Shown one piece after another: positions 1 through 11,597 of a stretch of 64,000 bases of DNA. The DNA comes from Caenorhabditis remanei. Lineage: Eukaryota; Nematoda; Chromadorea; Rhabditida; Rhabditidae. Under the pieces are notes generated by a model. That model saw only the letters and a list, made by a program, of their open reading frames with translations, was not told the DNA's origin and made no database searches. The translations under genes and the position numbers were made by a program. How positions within the stretch are numbered: the stretch's first letter is position 1; each line of letters starts with the position of its first letter. The stretch spans positions 13,144,001-13,208,000 of the forward strand of contig NC_071329.1 of assembly GCF_010183535.1 (NCBI RefSeq), written 5' to 3'.

Positions 1-686
1 GACGGGGAGTGATGACTCTTATTGAACAAATATTATGAAACTTCAGTTTTGAAGATTTATCAATTGGTGGGGTGCTGTTTTCACCAATACTTCTACTCTT
101 TCTGTATTTGTTGATGACTTTCTGAGCGGCTTGCTGAGTCAAGGACTTTAAAGCTGTAGCAGCTATTACGTGCCGTTTCACACCAGGACGTTTCAGGCAA
201 GGTTTAACGACAACACGTTCTCCCAAATCAAACTAAAATGAAAAATTCAGACGAATATGTTTTTAATTCTTACTGAATATCGTATCGGCTTGGCACGTTT
301 GATCACAGGAACAACTGGCTTCTTTTGCTCATATTTTACTTGAACGGCTCTTTTCGGACGTGGTTTTAAGTCCACCGGGCTTGGAATATCTTCTGTTCCT
401 GGAGCCATTAAGCTATTTAAAATTGATAATCCAATTGATGAACGACGGCGAGCATTCCTGAATTATAAATATATTTAATAATAATTTAATATAAAATTTT
501 TAGTTACCTTTTTTCTATTTTTGCTTCTTCCGAATTCTGTTTTTCGGGTGTCACTTCTAATGGTTGCTGTTCTGGTGGCTTTTCCTCAGGTTTATTTTCT
601 TCAGGTATCTTCTTTTCGGGGCTTATTGGTCGATCCGATGCCAAATTGTTCTCTGGCGAATTCTCCTTTTCTATTGGACACTCCAT
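1..686 (-). CDS. Uncharacterised basic, proline/glutamate-rich protein (3' end outside window)
   Basis: Not recognised. Three exons are visible: 508-686, 274-457 and 1-232, joined with consistent phase at GT/AG borders; the gene runs off the left edge. The product starts MECPIEKENSPEN and has a low-complexity acidic, proline-rich N-terminus with repeated PEK/PEE units and SP sites. Basic segments follow (NARRRSSIG; KPRPKRAVQVKYEQKK), then a lysine/arginine-rich stretch ending in CSIRVITPR. No membrane segment or enzyme motif is seen; a nuclear or chromatin role is only a guess from the charge. I chose the ATG at 684-686 because a TACTTCAG acceptor lies just before it. The longer frame upstream would add a hydrophobic leader that looks like untranslated sequence. 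It is divergent from the gene at 1086 and likely shares its promoter. Confidence 0.6.
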
Positions 687-1085
687 TCCTGAAGTACTAT
701 TGTTTATTAATAAAATTTGTAGAAAGGAGATGAGAAACATCTGATAATCGGTAATATATAATTAATTTTGAGAATAGATTAAAGTTATCTGATTTGGAAA
801 TGCATATCGACGAATATGCCGAAACCTGAACAGCAATAAATGGAGCTTTGATATTGGTTTTAAAAACAATCACTCCGCGCTTATTCGGTTCTAGTCTCCG
901 TAGAGCGCACTTACTCTACGCTGCGTCTCCTTATTCCATTACTCTCTCGCTTTTACAATTAGCCATTGGAGGGAATTCAAATACGATTATTTCCGTGAAC
1001 TTTTAACAAATTCCGTAATTCTGAATGAGGACAGCGAAAGAAACGTCGAGAATCCAAAAAGATTACCATATTAGTATCAGTTCCA
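687..1085. promoter_or_regulatory. Divergent promoter region
   Basis: About 400 bp separate two divergently transcribed genes. A GC-richer patch at about 885-930 has the text GTAGAGCGC and CTGCGTCTC. CTGCGTCTC resembles a motif I remember as enriched upstream of broadly expressed Caenorhabditis genes. No TATA box is obvious. Shared regulation is inferred from the layout only. Confidence 0.4.
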
Positions 1086-2005
1086 ATGACGGAAACCATG
1101 GAGAGTGTCGTAATCGAGAAGCTCGAGAATCTTGATTTGAATAAGGATGAGATTTTGAAAAGAGCTGAACAAATTGATAAGGATATCAAGGATGGGGTAA
1201 GACATCAGATTGGTTTGTCTATATTCAAGTCGAAACAAAGAAGTTTCCAGAAGTATTCAATAATTCCACCTCTGTCGGATGAAGAACAAAAGCTGTTGGA
1301 TGAGGAGATCGCAAAACGTGCTCCACCACCAGAAGGCGTTCCAGAAGCTGTTGATTTTCCACTTCATGATTTGGTTCGTGAATTGGAATTGGATAAACCT
1401 GTTGAGGGAACTGATCCAGAATTCTACGAAGAATTGAAGAGAAAGGATGCGAAGACGGTTTACAAGAATATGAAAGAGGTTGGATTTCAGGTTTTAGCTG
1501 AGTCTGATCTTGAAAAATTGAAGATTCCTGACTCAATCGCTCGTAAATATCTTCCTGACTTGGCTCGTCGATTCGTGGAATTCGAAAGACGTGTCAAACG
1601 AATGGAACGAATGCTTTGGGCTCTTCCAAGAGAAGATCGAAGTCTTGAAGAAGATCGATTCGAGATTCTCACTGAATTACTGGATAAAAGTTGTCAAGGA
1701 ATGGAGATTTGGGAGGAGCATTGCGAGCGAAAAATTCCATTGGGTCATCGTTGTGTTCTGGAAGGAGAACTCATTCATCTCATCACTTCGAAATTCGATT
1801 TGATTGAGAAAATTTGTGGAGAATTTCACAAATTGAAGGGGATGAAATCTGAAGTTGATGATGAACGTGATGTATGTGTATCCTTATGATTGGAACAATT
1901 AGAACATTTTTTCAGATGCTTCGCTACGAAATCCGCCATTGTGATATGATCTTCACGGAGATTCACGAGAAGTTTTTGAAATCTTACTTGGATATGGACT
2001 GGTGA
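1086..2005 (+). CDS. Uncharacterised coiled-coil protein, about 273 aa
   Basis: Not recognised. Exons 1086-1196, 1251-1871 and 1916-2005 keep frame and end at TGA. The first 40 residues are acidic and helical (NLDLNKDEILKRAEQIDKDI). A proline-rich linker (KRAPPPEGVPEAVDFPLHD) follows, then long heptad-like helices from about residue 100 to the end, including ARRFVEFERRVKRMERMLWA. No signal peptide, membrane segment or enzyme motif is visible, so a cytoplasmic or nuclear structural or complex subunit is plausible. The first intron is 54 nt, a multiple of three, and contains no stop in the reading frame, so its retention would insert 18 residues. Two start codons are possible (1086 and 1101). 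Confidence 0.7.
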
Positions 2006-2123
2006 AATTTGATCTCAACTGAGAGCTGTGCAAAAAGTTATTCTTTTTATAAATTATTGTAGATTATTGTTTTTTAATTAAGGAAAGCAATATAAATTTA
2101 TTAGAAATCACGAGAAAGCAAAT

Positions 2124-3346
2124 TCAAAATCTGCCAAACATTGAAAGTAACGCATTCAGAACATCAGATTTCGGTCTCTGTTGTGATGGACGTTTCCTCA
2201 TTGATTCCTTCTTTTCCGGTGCTTCAGTTGTTGGTTCATTTGATTCAGGCGACGTGGAATTGGTCAAAAATTCTGAAATCTATCCAAATTTTCAAAATTT
2301 TTGTTAATTTCTCAACTCACCGAAATTTTCTACAGTACCATTTCGAAGAGTGAAGCTTGCATACTTTTCAGCTTTTGTCGGAGATTTCTGAAATTAAAAA
2401 AAAATAATATTTGGGAGGTCTGCATTCTCAGTTACTAACTTTTTCAGTTTCAACAGTATAACTTCCATTAGAATTGTTGCGAATTGTGATTGAACCGCCG
2501 AAGAGAGGAATGCGGATTTCAGCTGAAAAATAAATATCATGAAGGTTCATAAAATCTGTTTATGTTTCTGAGATTCCTTGAGTTGAAATTTCAAGTCAGA
2601 TGCTTACAATTCGAAACTTGCAAACATTTCGATTTTGAAGTCTCATTTTTCCTGAATCAGAACTATCAGGGATCAGAAACCTTTTTTCTAGCAAAGTACC
2701 GTGCAGTTAGATAAACAATTTGGCCTTTTTCAGTTGAAAATGACCAACTTTGAGAGGGTGTTACGGTATGGCTGAATGTCCCACAAAGTAAATTATGTAT
2801 AAACCATACAGAACAACGGTAGAGCTTTATTTTTGTAGTTGACAACTTTATTGCACGGACACTCTCTAGAGAGTTATGGTCATTTTAAGAGGACAGCTCA
2901 AAAATCGCATTATTTTGCATTGAAATGGGGCGATTTGAGGGAGAAATTACTTTGTCGATATGTAACTCTCTAGGGAGTGTCCGTACAATAAAGTTGTCAA
3001 CTACAAAATAAAGCTCTACCGTTGTTCTGTATGGTTTATACATAATTTACTTTGTGGGACATTCAGCCATACCGTTACACCCTCTCAAAGTTGGTCATTT
3101 TCAACTGAAAAAGACGAATTTGTATATATTTTTGGCCGGTACTGTACATCTGATTTTGTATTGTTCCCGGTGTTCTACATATAAGTCAAATATGAGATAT
3201 AGGTCAGTTCCGGTTTTTTATACGAAACTCTGTGATTGTGTGTTCGAGAGAAGAAAGCGAGATGTTTCATGCTTCGAATCCGATCGCTTACCTAGAATTC
3301 CCAAAACCAGCATAGAAACAAGAGCAAATCTCAGAAAAGTGGTCAT
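2124..3346 (-). CDS. Small secreted protein, about 117 aa
   Basis: Four exons: 3292-3346, 2440-2522, 2321-2387 and 2124-2272; all phases agree (total 354 nt). The first exon encodes only a signal peptide (MTTFLRFALVSMLVLGILA). The rest is a short threonine/serine/proline-rich chain with several N-x-S/T sites (RNNSNGSYT, LRNGT, LTNST) and a basic tail before LLSMFGRF. No known domain was recognised; a secreted peptide or cuticle/extracellular role is possible but unproven. The first intron (2523-3291) contains a palindromic MITE. The signal exon is too small for ORF-length methods, so this gene is easily missed. Alternative: translation from an ATG at 2548-2550, giving a leaderless protein. 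Confidence 0.6.
2697..3146. mobile_element. Palindromic MITE, Tc1-like ends, copy 1
   Basis: The two halves (about 2697-2900 and 2945-3146) are near-perfect inverted copies, sharing for example GAGAGGGTGTTACGGTATGG and AAAGCTCTACCGTTGTTCTG on opposite strands. The right terminus reads, on the minus strand, TACAGTACCGGCCAAAAATA, which resembles the Tc1 terminus (CAGTGCTGGCCAAAAA) as I remember it, with TA at the edge. There is no transposase frame, so this is a non-autonomous element. It lies in the first intron of the small secreted protein gene. Confidence 0.8.
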
Positions 3347-4284
3347 TCTCGTTTGAATTAATTCAAAAGAATCAATATAATATTAGTGGAGAAAAAATGT
3401 GAGAAAATATGAGAAGCTGTGAATGTAAAAGAAAAGGAAGGGCTTCTCCGCTTCTTTTTTCTCTCCAGAGACTTCTCGAATTTGTTGTTTTTTTTTCGTC
3501 TTTCTTTCCTATCAAATACTCTTTTTCCTTTTCTTTTCTTCTGTATCCAAATCCCAATTTGTTCGAGAAGAAACACGCAAAAAATGCAAAAATATCCGTT
3601 TTTCTTCTTTTCCTTCCGCCGATCGTTGATCCAATTGTCCTCCTCTGGAGACACGATGCTTTTGATTGACACTGACGTCTCCGCTTCTTTTTTGACGTCT
3701 TCTGGAATCTTGAAGACAATTTGAATAGAATCAGATGAGGAAAAATAGAAAAGAGAATCGGAACTCTGGGAGAGGAAGTTGACAATTAGTGCGTTTCCCT
3801 TGAGATTTTTAATTACAGCATACTGGAAGACTCTTCAAAAATTTTTTCAGAATCTCACGAAGAGATCGAAGTTCTGAATCCGGGAACTGGAAATCGAGAG
3901 TTCTTTGAATATATGAGTCATCGGAGATTCAGAATTTAGAATTATGTTCACACTGAGAACGAACGGAAGAAAAAACTATTTTGAGCTCTCGGACGTGGGT
4001 GATGGGATTCTGAAATTATTATTAAATTGACATTGATCATTAATAACCTCAATCAAAGACTTCCAATTTTGACCTGACATTGACATTATAGTCCGACGTC
4101 CGTATGTTTTAATTAGGATTCTGGAAAACTATATCGAGCTTCTTCTTTTCGGGTTACGGTAGGAAAGCTATTACGTTCGAGATACAGTGCTTTATGAGTG
4201 TTCAATGTTTGGACCATCTTGATTCTCATTAACTGAGGAATTACCATCTTTAGAAATTTAGGGAGAAGTGAATTACTTGATCAA

Positions 4285-4525
4285 CCGTAAAAACTGAATT
4301 ACATATAACGGCATGCCATTATATTTTTCAACTGACTTCCAGATAAGTTTTTGGGTTCTTAAGATTTTTTAAATTTCACTAAAAAACTTTTCTGGATGTT
4401 TTGTTTGCTACTATAAATACTATTATAATCACGCCAAATTTAATAAGAATCATGCAAATATCCGGAGAATACTAGTGGTGAATTTTGAGTATGGATGAGG
4501 TGCCGTTATAATCCAGTTTTTACGG
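4285..4525. mobile_element. Inverted-repeat element (MITE), 241 bp
   Basis: The left end CCGTAAAAACTGAATTACAT and the reverse complement of the right end (CCGTAAAAACTGGATTATAA) match over about 30 bp, including ATAACGGCA further in. The interior is AT-rich with no coding capacity. The length and short terminal repeats fit a miniature inverted-repeat transposable element. The family was not identified. Confidence 0.65.
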
Positions 4526-4971
4526 AATTTTGACTAGAAAGTCAACTCTCTTGACAATACTTTTTTTTACAAATAGCTCTGCAACAACATTTTTTCAACC
4601 ATCTGACCGAAGTGAACAACGGATACCATTCCAGACACTTTGATTCTGATCGGTGCCTATCTGATCAGTACGCTTGAACTCTTTCCAGTATTTGATTACA
4701 ATTGGTCTACCAAATCCAGGATGGAGACAACAAATAAATGGACGAAAACTGGAAGAAAAAGGGAAAAAGTCAATGCAATTATCAGACGGCAATCAAGCAA
4801 ACAAGCACATTTTCATTCAAGTTTTCTTTTCTCTTTCTCTTTTTTTGGTTTCTTATTTCTCAGAAATGCACTGGATACTTTCTTTTGAGAAGTGACTACT
4901 CAAAAATTGGATCAAGTATCACACCGAAAACCGAAGAAAGAATCCTTTTTCAGAGAGAAAAAATAAGAGAT

Positions 4972-4994
4972 AGAGAGAGAGAGAGAGAGAGAAG
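4972..4994. repeat. (GA)n microsatellite
   Basis: An uninterrupted AG/GA dinucleotide run of about 23 bases in purine-rich intergenic DNA. Confidence 0.9.
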
Positions 4995-7537
4995 AGTGTC
5001 TGATTCGATTTCTCCAGAAGACGTGAGGGGGAGGGAGGGCACCACTTCCGTCCGTACCCATGTCTTCATCTTATTTTTCTCTCTCTCTTGTCCTTGTTCT
5101 ATGTGTCTGTCCAAATAAAGATGTTCCTGATGTTCTCACCTGATTTCTGAATTCTGTAGAATCAGAGTTCGTTCTCTTTTCGTCTAAAATTATAGCTATT
5201 ATTGTATCAAATAGAGACTTCTCTTAGTGAATCAGAAGACATGTGTCTTCTGAAATTGTAGGTTGTCTTCTTCTTTCTCTCTACTTGATCAACTTTTGTC
5301 TTTTTTCCGTCACGCAATATTGTGTGGCTCTTCACTTTTTCAAAAAGAATCTTTAAAAAGAAAAATGGGACAACAAAGTGAAACAAAGATTTCTGAATTC
5401 CCTTGTATCCATTTTCCAATACCATTCTTCAATTTCAGAGTTCAAATTCCCCGTTGACGTCTTCTTTTTCACTTCTAAAACCATCAATTTCAGCTCTGAA
5501 CACTTTAATAACCCCCTCTCAAACTCCTACACGTTCGCTTTGATTTCTTAGACTTATTGGACTCTTGTGTCACTTCAAATGTCACTTGAATTCCAATCAT
5601 TCACTAAAAAAAGTTACTGGGAATTACTGAAAATCAAAAGTTAAATTGTTTTTTCCACGAGTAAAGAAATTCCCACAAGATTATATTATATCACACCTTC
5701 TTTTTCTCTTATTCTTCTTATTTTTCTGACTCACTTTCTTCTATCCGCGCAGCTCTTTTTCTTTCTCATTTCTTTTCTCTTTTGTATATCACTGATTGAC
5801 GTCAATCTATTTAGTCTTTTTTGTTCTTCTTCTACTTCTTTAACTTCTTATTTTTAACTCTTTCTTTTTGTTTTTTATTCTTTTTACAAAGAATTGTACT
5901 CTTGCTTTTTTGAAGCGAGAAAAAAGCAGTAGATTATGCAAATTTCTTCTCTGGAGTAGAAAGAAGAAGAAGAATTTTCGAAAAAGAAGTCATTTCTCAC
6001 TATTCCATTCAAAGTGAAGAAAAAAGTGAAGTGTCCCTTAGAAGAGTTGTTTCTCTTTCTTTTCTCACTTTTTCAACGAAAATCCGAGTCACTTTCAAAT
6101 TGAATTTACAGCTTTTCTCAGGGATTTGTTGAACTCGAGATTTTCGTTGAGAAGAAAAAGAAAAAGAAGCGGCTCACGAGTTTTGAGAAGATGGTTTTTA
6201 TTATGAATAGATTTTTTGAGATATTTCATCCGATTTGAAGACTGATCCAGCTTTCTTAAATTCTGTTTGCTAGATTCTTGGTTTTGAGATGAAAACCGTT
6301 AAAACTACATATACTGGAATAAAAACTTTTTTTCAGATTTCAAATATTTACATTGTTACTCAGTTCTATGATTCAACTCTTTCTCTCAGAATATCAGAAA
6401 TCGCTTCAATTCCCCCCATAAATTCATATATCACTTTGTACATTTACACGATACAAATCGAAGCTAGAGACTCCTGAATGCCACGAGACAACAACCAGAA
6501 ATCAAGTGTCTCTATTGGATACATCGAATATTTTCTCTTTCTCTCCTTCTGGCTCTTTCAATTCTTTTTTCACGAACAACTTCCAAAAAAGAAGAACAAA
6601 CACATGTCACTTTTGATGATACGGTCCCCAAGGATTTCGAATTTTCTGCCATTTGGTCCGTTTTGTCAATGTCTCAAGATTGCTCCACAATTTTCATGTT
6701 TTGCTCTTTTGTTTTCTACACTCGCAAAATCAATGCGTTGTTTTTTGTACTGATGTTTGGAAGTTTTCAGTACACAAGGGTACTGTAGCAATGCATCACA
6801 GAGTGGCTGAGTGTCAGAAATCTTCCATTTTCTTTGCTAGGTAGAGCGAAAATTGGAGTTTCCTTGTAGCTTTATTCAACTTACACTCTCTTTAAAGTCT
6901 AATCCAACATCGTTTCAATATTGGAATCTATATCATTTCCACCGTCTTCAGAATCTCCAAATCCCAATTCTGAATCGTTATTCCTCTCCTTATTGCCTCT
7001 CCATCCCAAAAAGAGCAATTCTTATCCGAGTTCCCATAAAACTGCCTCTTTCTCCTCTTTCACCCTTTTTAATAGTAGCTATATAATACCCCGAGACCGC
7101 CAATTTTCGACCGCAAAAAGGGAAAAAAAAGATGGAACGTCCTATGGTGTCCTCCTGAATGAAAAAATGGCTCTAACAAACTAAAGTGGTTTCTTCTTGG
7201 CTCCTGTGTTCCTTTTTTCTCGACGACTTCTCAAAAATTTAGTAGCAAAAAAGAAGGGGGAGGAGTGGAAGAAGGATCGAATTACATCCCACTTCACGGA
7301 AAAATATAAGAGGGAGGCGCTTGACAAAAATACGAAAAATTAGAGAATTTTTGAGCTTTTGATATAGATGAATTATTGGAGAATGCATTACTTCGAAAAA
7401 AGGAAAACAAGAAGAGGTTTCATCTGGATTGATCAAATAAAATCTATCCTTTTATTTTTCTTGTCTTCTAACTTGTAAATTTCTGTCTTTTGTTATTCTT
7501 CTATACTCCATACTCTAATTTCTTTCAATATTCCAGC

Positions 7538-10500
7538 ATGTCAATACTACGTAGAATGCTCCGAACACGTCGGGTAGATGAACAGTTCCTTCGTCATTCT
7601 GAATGGGCTCGTCGCCTTGGAATTCCATTAATGGTTGCTCTAGCTGGGATCAAATCGATTTCTATGATGTTATTCATCATTCTTCCCTTCTCATTGACTC
7701 AAGTTGCCGGTCCGAGTACAGTTCTTGCTCTCATTTTTGCTTTTTTGATCATTTTCTTCACATGTAAGTTTCGGGTTTTGACTTCAGCTTAACTTACAGT
7801 ACCGCTCAAAAGATTATCAATTTTGGCTGTTTTCAATGAAAAATGACCAAATTTGACAGTGTATTTCGGTGTCACCTGATTGTCCGATAAATTGTATTTT
7901 ATATGGGTTGAACAGAACAAATATAGCACATGATTTTTGTAGTTGACCATTTTTTTTATAGGAACAAATACCAAGAAAGTTACAGGTAATCAAAGTAACT
8001 TATCCCTCAAACCGACTAATTTCAGTGCTTTTTAACGAAATTTTGGAGCTTTTCACTTTGATAACCTGTAACTTTGAAGATAATGTCTCGACAAAAAAAT
8101 GGTCAACTACAAAAATAATGTCCTATTCTTGCTCTATCCAACCCATACAAAATAAAATTTGTCGAACAATTAGGTGACACCAAAATACACTGTCAAAATT
8201 GGTCATTTTCCACTGAAAACTGGCAAAGTTGATAAACTTTTGAGCGGTACTGTATCTTCTTTTCCAGCTGCTCATCTATCCGAATTATCATGTACGATGC
8301 CCAAAAACTGTGTCCAATATCATTTCGCGTACGCAGTTGTTGGAGAACTTCCAGCATTCGTTATCGCTTGGATCAGTTTGGTTGACTACGTGGCACAAGC
8401 GGGACTCTTTTGTAAAGCATGGGCGGATCATTTTGTGAGTTATTTCAGTTTTCAGATTCTGAAACTAGATTGTTTCTGTAATTTTTCAATCCAAATCGTT
8501 TTCCAGAATCTTCTATTCCGTGGGCTTCCAGCCAAGTCCCTAACATTCGATGTATTCTCCGAAGACTCTTCAATCCTCTCTCCACAAATTGATCTTCTCA
8601 CAGTTCTCTCTGCTCTCATCACTCTCTGTCTTCTACTTTGCTCTCTCCGTGTTGTTGGAACTATATGTGTATCTCTTCTAGCCGTCACTCTCTTGATTGC
8701 TGCTTCGTGTACAATGGTTGCATTCTTCCACTCGGATCCAGAGAACTGGATCAAAGCAGAATTCTTCCATTTTGGGTATCAGGGGGTGAGAAATCAACAG
8801 AAACTGTTGGGAGACTACTAAAATAATTACAGGTTCTCTATGCGATTTGTGCTCTTTGTGCCTGTTATACTGGAATAGAAAGCACCTCGTGTCTTCTGGA
8901 AGAGACTAAGAATCCAAGAAAACGAATTTCTGGAGTTTTATCCTTTCTTGTGCTGGTACTGACCACAATTTTCTTTGTTTTATCCATCACATTCAGGTAA
9001 AATAGTGTATCAAATCAAAACAGATTTCAAAAAAGATTTCAGTTTATCCACGAACGTGACAGCTCTAAGTGAAGGAATCATGATTCCGGAAGTGTTTTCA
9101 GTTATCAATATTCCTGCTGCAAAGTGAGTTCGATTGATTTTTACCTTTTTATGGGTGCCGTATGGAATCAGATTCTGGGAGGAAAACTGAAAAAAACGTA
9201 TTTTACAAAATTGAATAATGCATGTTGAACAAATTTTGCACAATCTGTCCCAAAACTAGCAATTTTCAATTGAATTAGACGAACGTATCTTGCGATAAAC
9301 CACAATTTTAAAAAGTGCCTTTTCAAAAATTGAATGCATGAACATCTTTCTTCACACTAAAACCCATAACACCTTTCGACTGAATCCCGCATGTCACAAG
9401 TGTTTCTTTTCGAAATCACTCAAATTTTCTCATTCACTTTTTCTTATTCCCACACAGATCCTCCGCAAGGTACTGGGTTCGTCGGTTTCCGATGATTTCC
9501 ACAGATTCTGCCACGTCATCACCCATTTCATCATCCGCATTCAGATCCTACTACGAACAGGGTTTTATTCGAATGCGGTTCGTTTTCACGCTCTTGCTTC
9601 TCAATTTTCCTTTTTTGCTTCTTTTTTTTCTTTTTTGATATTCTGGCATCTAAGTTTCTGCTTCTTTCCTTTTCTAATCTAAAAGATTGAGTTAGTTGAG
9701 TTAGAATTTCCCATTCTCCCTGATTATCTAAATATTCCAGATACATGCTTTCCGTCTGCTCAGTTTGCGCACTATCCGGTGGAGTCCTTGCATCATTTCT
9801 TCCAGCGACACGTGTCATTGCAGCTCTTTGTCATGGTAATTACTGTATAAAATGAAATCTCAAACTGGAAATGAAACCTTTTTCAGATCGTTTGATCCCA
9901 TATGCTCGTGACACTTCTACCAAAAGTCCCTACTTTGCGGTGCTTCTCTGCACAGTTCTGGTTGCTTTGTGTTCAATGATTCAGAAGACACTGCTTCTGA
10001 ATTTTGTCATCTTTATGGCTCCAGTTAAAATGGTTATTACGGTAATGAAATTCCCTTTCATCTATCAATTGAAACTGTTCTCATTTTCAGATTCTTCTTG
10101 TTTATATTCAACATTATTATCCGGAGCAAATAGGTATTCCTGAAGAGACATCAAGTTATAAATCAATTGGAAAAAAGAGAACTCGGGTTCATATTGATGA
10201 TGGAGTTTCGATAGATGATTCAGTTTCATCGATTGCTGTGCAAAGAGTCAAAAAAGGAGATGACGATGAGTCAGAAGTCAGTCATTCCACATTTGATACT
10301 ACTGCTTTCTTGTACATGAAAGCAACTAAAATGGAGACGGAAAGGCTGCAGAGGAGATTGGAAAAAGTTAGTAAGAATACAAAATATATGAGAATCAATG
10401 TTCTTCTTCCAGGAGCAATTCGAGAATGAGAATGAGGAACGTCAACCAGTTCTTGCCAAATCAGTCTCTCAATATCACTCGATGGATCAAAGTCAGAAAA

Positions 10501-11290
10501 CGACTAAGAAATCAAAGAAGCATGCTCATAACTGTGTGGCCGAGCAATGTGGAGCTGATAACGACGATGGTGAAAAAAACTGAAAAACCAAAACAAAAAA
10601 AACCAACATTTTTCAGACTACAACTCTCAAGAAGTTCATCTTTTCGCGAATGAAGAACCAGAATTACCATTCTTTTCCACCTTCTCTTCATCAGCTCCTC
10701 GTCCTCCATCTCCAGATGTCAGCTTCACAAATTATCATAAATCTCAACGTCTTCTATTCGTATTCTGTTTCATGACAGCAGCATTTTCCACTTTTTTGAG
10801 AAATTTCGCGATGCCAACTACAACTTGTTGGCTTTTGAGTGCTGGATTTGTCGTTATTATTCTAGTATTCACAGTGAATATCAATCGGTTACAAACTAAT
10901 GATTATCTATACAAGTAAGTGATTTCAGGGATTAAATGATTTTTTTATTCTCATTAATTTCAGAAAAGAATCAAAAGTGACACTGTTCCCAACTGCTTCC
11001 CTATTCTCTCTATTTCTTCTATTGGTATCATTCTTTGGAAGTGTCCCAACTAGAACTTTGATCCATTTGACAGTTATTTTCTTCACTTGTAAGTTTCAGA
11101 ATTTGAAATTTGAAATCTCCAATTGATTCCAATAATTTCAGCTATGATCTCCTATTTTCTATATGGTTATCGACATAGCAAACATCGAAAAACAGCGTGT
11201 TTAGTGATTGAGAATAGATATTCCGACACCGCAGATGACCAATATTGTCCAATTGTTGGACTCGACACGAGTTCAAGTTCTGAAGATTGA
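7538..11290 (+). CDS. Cationic amino-acid transporter (SLC7/CAT-like), 723 aa
   Basis: A polytopic membrane transporter of the APC superfamily, closest in plan to CAT-type SLC7 proteins: many hydrophobic segments, an N-terminal RRMLRTRRVDEQFLRHSEW preceding the first membrane helix, and the TM stretch CYTGIESTSCLLEETKNPRK typical of the family (helix 6 region). Twelve exons join in phase: 7538-7763, 8268-8434, 8507-8785, 8833-8996, 9043-9123, 9741-9835, 9887-10041, 10091-10366, 10413-10569, 10617-10914, 10964-11088, 11142-11290. A long acidic/basic cytoplasmic loop (about residues 430-545) interrupts the helices, and the last four helices form the CAT C-terminal part. The first intron holds a MITE. 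The 3' end converges on a PP1 gene fragment with overlapping poly(A) signals, and the last two exons are duplicated at 14405-14731. Substrate and symbol are not determined. Confidence 0.85.
7795..8254. mobile_element. Palindromic MITE, Tc1-like ends, copy 2
   Basis: The termini are TACAGTACCGCTCAAAAG and its reverse complement CTTTTGAGCGGTACTGTA, with TA at each edge. The halves are inverted copies throughout (for example CAAATTTGACAGTGTATTT versus AATACACTGTCAAAATTGG). It shares its architecture with the elements at 2697 and 46543. It lies wholly within intron 1 of the transporter gene, leaving both splice sites intact. Confidence 0.85.
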
Positions 11291-11597
11291 TTCGCAACGG
11301 AGCTAAATATTTCAGATCTGTGATAATTATTTGTATGTAAATTTGATTCATTCATGTGTAACAAAAAGTCTAATAAAAAAGTTTATTGAATGTCAGCTAA
11401 GTTTGGCGACAATATCTTTGAGCTTTTTTGTGGATCTATCCTTTACGAAGAGCTTTTGAAGTTGGTTTGTACATGACGAATGTGCAGACCATGTTCTCAT
11501 TAACCTGAATAAGAAATAGTATTTTTTACAGATTCGTAATGAGGTTATCATCTCATAAATATTGGCAGCAGAGTTATCAAATTGTCCACAGTAATGA
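10947..11597. repeat. Long direct repeat, copy 1 (transporter end + PP1 end)
   Basis: This ~651 bp is nearly identical to 14388-15031. It starts within the transporter intron at ATTCTCATTAATTTCAG, covers the last two transporter exons, the convergent poly(A) region (AATAAA at 11372 and its complement at 11382) and the last PP1 exon, and ends at CCACAGTAATGA. Small indels and substitutions separate the copies, mostly in non-coding parts. Confidence 0.9.
11436..11597 (-). pseudogene. Truncated PP1-type phosphatase 3' end
   Basis: The minus strand reads part of the penultimate PP1 exon ([11 protein letters not shown]) and the last exon ([20 protein letters not shown], then KG and stop), matching the intact gene at 14873-15884. 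The donor site present in the intact gene (ACTATGAAG before GTATAA) is lost here, and everything upstream is missing. This is a fragment left or created by the long direct duplication. Confidence 0.85.

Larger units (their letters stand above)
3347..7537. other. 4.2 kb with no supportable gene
   Basis: Only short open frames in polypyrimidine/polypurine-rich DNA are present (TTCTTTTTC-type tracts at 3440-3610, 5700-5900 and 6010-6070). I find no chain of exons with matching splice phases and no recognisable domain. It probably holds the promoter of the transporter gene that starts at 7538, plus repeats. One inverted-repeat element (4285-4525) and a GA run are annotated separately. Confidence 0.5.

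Noticed and set aside
504..740. Longer start MFLISFLQ for the leftmost gene
   Set aside because: A splice acceptor sits just before the internal ATG at 684-686. The extra residues look like translated 5' untranslated sequence.
3358..3785. Overlapping open frames on both strands (100-137 codons)
   Set aside because: They lie in simple CTTTTT/GAAAAA sequence and encode low-complexity Lys/Arg/Phe strings, with no splice partners and no domain.
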